NCBI GenBank assembly: GCA_025362095.1
Contig: JANYIJ010000016.1
Span: forward strand, 1 to 36,026
Length of the DNA: 36,026 nt
Direction: 5' to 3'
Origin: Gemmatimonadota bacterium
GTDB lineage: Bacteria > Gemmatimonadota > Gemmatimonadetes > Gemmatimonadales > Gemmatimonadaceae
Shown: positions 33,217-36,026 of the stretch, one piece after another
Layout of the letters: every line of letters starts with the position of its first letter
Position numbering within the stretch: position 1 is the first letter of the stretch
Position numbers and translations under genes: made by a program
Notes under the pieces: model-generated
What the model saw: only the letters and a program-made list of their open reading frames with translations
What the model was told of the DNA's origin: nothing
Databases searched by the model: none

Positions 33217-35648
33217 TACTCGCGCCTAAGTGCAACCACTGGATCCATCCCCGACGCCCTCCTCGACGGAATCCAAATAGCCATCGCCGCCACTCCGATC
33301 AGCACCACCGGCACCAGCGCGAACGTGAGCACGTCGAATCCTCCACTGCCGTAGAGCTGACTGCTCGCGAGCCTTGCCGCGCCCGCCGCGAGCACAAGAC
33401 CGATCCCCAACCCGAACGCGACCAGTCCAAGCCCCTGACGCATGAGCAGGCGAATCACATCGCCGCGCCCCGCGCCGATCGCCATTCGGATTCCTATCTC
33501 TCTCGTCCGTTGCGCCACGGCGTAGGCCATCACGCCATAAATCCCGATTGCCGCTAGCCCGAGTCCCAGCAGTCCGAAAATCCCGAGCACGGCGCCGGTG
33601 AGTCGCGCGGGAAGCAGCGCGATGCCGAGATGCGTTTCCATCGTGCGAATTCCTGAGACGGGCATCTGCGCGTCGATCGCGGCAATCTCCGCTCGAAGCG
33701 TCGGCGCGAACGTGATCGGATCTCCCGACGTGCGAATCTGGACCCAGCGGCTGGCGTCGAAATGCTGCTCAAGCGAGAGGTACATGAATGATGTCGGATC
33801 TTCACCGAGCCGGTCGTACTTTCCCGTGGGCACGACGCCGATGACCGTGTGATCGCTTCCCCCCGTGCGCACGATGCGGCCGAGCGGATCCTGTCCCGGC
33901 CAGAAGTGATCGGCGAAGCGCTGGTTGATGACGATGACTTTCTGCGCTGTCGAATCGTCGCGCGCCTCAATGCCGCGTCCTTTCAGGATGGAAATGCCCA
34001 TCGTCTCGAAATAGGCGGGGCTGATCTTATTGAGCTCGACGCTCATCATCTCGTTCGGTGACGCCGTGTAGCCGGGAATTGTGAGGCTCCAGTCGTTTTC
34101 ACCGAGCCCGAGCGGGATCTGGTCCGATGTCGAGATGTGTTTCACTGCGGGCATTGCGGAGAGCCGCTCCGTGAGGCGGCGATAAAATTCACCCGTCCGC
34201 GCGCGATCGTAGCCTTGAAGCGACGGATCGAGATTTGCAATTAGGAGGTGGCTGCTGTCGAATCCTTTGTCGATCGTCGTCGCCGCCTGGAGATTGTGCA
34301 GGAACAGTCCCGCGCAGACGAGCAGCACGATCGAGAGCGCCATCTGCGCCACGACGAGCCCGCTGCTCGCGCGAGCGCGCGACCGGCCAGCGGGCGCCTC
34401 TCCCTTCAGCGCTGGAACAAGCGAGGGGCGCGTCGCCTGGAGCGCGGGGGCGATCCCGAACAGCAGGCCGGTGAAGACGGACGCGCCGAGCGTGAAGAAC
34501 AGCACCGACGGGCTCAGCCGCATGTCCGCGCTGAACGTGATATCGAACGGCAGATCGATTCGATTGGCAAGGCTGATCGCCCACGACGCAATGGCGAGCG
34601 ACGCGATTCCGGATGCGGCGGCGAAGAACAGGCTCTCCGTGAGCAACTGGCGCAGCAGCACCGAACGCCGCGCCCCGAGGCTCAGGCGAATAGCCATTTC
34701 ACGCGCACGGTCGCGCGCTCGGGCGAGAAACAGGTTCGCGACATTGACACATGCGATGAGCAGGAGTATCGCCACAACGGCCATCACCACCGAGGTGAGT
34801 CCGACTTCAGTGCTGCGGAACATCGGATGGACTCCAGCCTCGGACTGTGGAACGAGCGTGATGCCGTTCTGCTTGTAATCCTCGGGGTACACTCCGCGAA
34901 GCTCTGTGACCAGCGCGTCCATCCGTGCGCGCGCGGCCTTCGCCGCGATTCCGGGTTTCAGTCGCGCGATCACATTCATCGAATTGTTGTCGCGATTCTC
35001 GTATCCCTTCACGTTGCCGGGGCGCGCATCGCTCCATTGCGTGAGCGGGATCCAAAGCGCCGGCTGGACGATCGGAATCAGTCCGCGAAAGGCGGCCGGC
35101 GCGATGCCGACAATCGTATACGCGCGGCCGTTCAGGACGACCTGCCTGCCGACAATCCCAGTGTCGCCGCCGAACATCGTCCGCCAGGCGGGTTCACTCA
35201 GCACTGCCACCGGGTGCGCGTCGCGGCCGATGTCTTCCTCGGGGAGAAACAGTCGTCCCTTGACCGGGGTGACGCCGAGTATCGAGAAGAAGTTCGCCGA
35301 GACCATCTGGCCGAACACGCGCTGCGGGCGGGCGGATGTCGTGATGCTGAATTGCTCGAAAGACCACACGGCGACATCGGTGAACACGTCTTTCGTGCGC
35401 TCGCGAACACTCTGAAAGTGGGGCACCGAGCTCGATCCGTACTTCATGTCGCCGGGCCACGAGCGATAGAGTTGCACGATCTCGTTTGGCGCGCGAACTC
35501 CCGGCAGTGGCCGCAGCAGCAGCGCATCGACCGCGGAGAAGACCGCGGTATTCAGTCCGATTCCGAGTGCGAGCGTGGTGACGACAATGGCGGTGAAGCC
35601 GGGGTTCTTAATGAAGAGACGCCAGGCGAGTCGCAGGTCACGCCGCAT
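33216..35648 (-). CDS. ADOP-type (MacB/FtsX-like) ABC transporter permease
   Basis: MRRDLRLAWRLFIKNPGFTAIVVTTLALGIGLNTAVFSAVDALLLRPLPG, MacB-PCD periplasmic domain, duplicated FtsX TM domains, C-terminal REIGIRMAIGAGRGDVIRLLMRQGL ... DPVVALRRE. Confidence 0.92.
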   Translation of the reverse strand: MRRDLRLAWRLFIKNPGFTAIVVTTLALGIGLNTAVFSAVDALLLRPLPGVRAPNEIVQLYRSWPGDMKYGSSSVPHFQSVRERTKDVFTDVAVWSFEQFSITTSARPQRVFGQMVSANFFSILGVTPVKGRLFLPEEDIGRDAHPVAVLSEPAWRTMFGGDTGIVGRQVVLNGRAYTIVGIAPAAFRGLIPIVQPALWIPLTQWSDARPGNVKGYENRDNNSMNVIARLKPGIAAKAARARMDALVTELRGVYPEDYKQNGITLVPQSEAGVHPMFRSTEVGLTSVVMAVVAILLLIACVNVANLFLARARDRAREMAIRLSLGARRSVLLRQLLTESLFFAAASGIASLAIASWAISLANRIDLPFDITFSADMRLSPSVLFFTLGASVFTGLLFGIAPALQATRPSLVPALKGEAPAGRSRARASSGLVVAQMALSIVLLVCAGLFLHNLQAATTIDKGFDSSHLLIANLDPSLQGYDRARTGEFYRRLTERLSAMPAVKHISTSDQIPLGLGENDWSLTIPGYTASPNEMMSVELNKISPAYFETMGISILKGRGIEARDDSTAQKVIVINQRFADHFWPGQDPLGRIVRTGGSDHTVIGVVPTGKYDRLGEDPTSFMYLSLEQHFDASRWVQIRTSGDPITFAPTLRAEIAAIDAQMPVSGIRTMETHLGIALLPARLTGAVLGIFGLLGLGLAAIGIYGVMAYAVAQRTREIGIRMAIGAGRGDVIRLLMRQGLGLVAFGLGIGLVLAAGAARLASSQLYGSGGFDVLTFALVPVVLIGVAAMAIWIPSRRASGMDPVVALRRE

Positions 35649-35730
35649 AGTCTTGCTCGGTTGGGGAGAGACCGGTCTATGCTGGGACAGTACGCGGCGG
35701 GCCTACGGTTTGTTTCAGCGCAATCCTTAC

Positions 35731-35874
35731 AACGAGTGAACTGTTAACCGTCGGTCGGTTAACCACGGTACAAAATCAGCCCGATCACGAACCGATCGAA
35801 ATGCTTCGAAACCCGGGCTGATCATTTCACTTTTGTTTACCGATCAACTGTTAGTCGTTAACAGTTCACTCGTT
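35731..35874. repeat. Long imperfect inverted repeat (hairpin E), outer arm reaching into a stop codon
   Basis: Perfect 18-bp outer arms AACGAGTGAACTGTTAAC (35731-35748) / GTTAACAGTTCACTCGTT (35857-35874); inner 9-bp ATCAGCCCG (35775-35783) / CGGGCTGAT (35814-35822). Confidence 0.9.
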
Positions 35875-36026
35875 TAGGGTCGCTTGTAGACAGTCCCCCC
35901 TTTCATCACGAATTTCACATTGCCCGAGCGAACCCGAGAGATATCGCGCGTTGGATCGCCGTCCACCGCGATCAGGTCCGCCCACAACCCCGTCTTCACT
36001 GCGCCGAGTCTGTTCTCCAGGTGCAG
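35874..36026 (-). CDS. Amidohydrolase family protein, C-terminus only (truncated by window edge)
   Basis: Reverse-strand translation ...[50 protein letters not shown], a typical imidazolonepropionase-like amidohydrolase C-terminus. Confidence 0.75.
   Translation of the reverse strand: MHLENRLGAVKTGLWADLIAVDGDPTRDISRVRSGNVKFVMKGGTVYKRP

Noticed and set aside
34248-35747. 499-aa plus-strand ORF opposite the ADOP permease
   Set aside because: Antisense shadow ORF with Arg/Glu/His-rich composition and no domain pattern

Overview
High-GC bacterial chromosomal window. Gene content and style (ADOP-type permease, CarboxypepD_reg/plug-like proteins, Pro/Ala-linker OmpA) resemble Gemmatimonadota; this is inference, not a database result. 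I support about 25 protein-coding genes, almost all housekeeping or metabolic: M28 peptidase; CHASE3 hybrid histidine kinase and a LuxR-type response regulator; multicopper oxidase; PAS histidine kinase; tandem UspA; M16 homologue; orphan DNA methyltransferase; dUTPase; alpha/beta hydrolase; D-aminoacylase; DUF192; DinB; OmpA; a Phe/Tyr catabolic run (acetoacetyl-CoA synthetase, Thr dehydratase, PAH, HPPD, HGD); aminotransferase; ThrC/ThrB; APC permease; ADOP ABC permease; and two edge-truncated genes. No CRISPR array, rRNA, tRNA, transposase, prophage or recognisable defence island was seen. The most notable unexplained structure is a set of long imperfect inverted repeats that differ in sequence but share an architecture. 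They lie in the gaps after stop codons (13798-13994, 17183-17216, 20530-20623, 28147-28236, 33077-33149, 35731-35874). Several abut or overlap the stop codon, and I saw none in the divergent promoter gaps. Three of the six also concentrate the rare hexamer GTTAAC.
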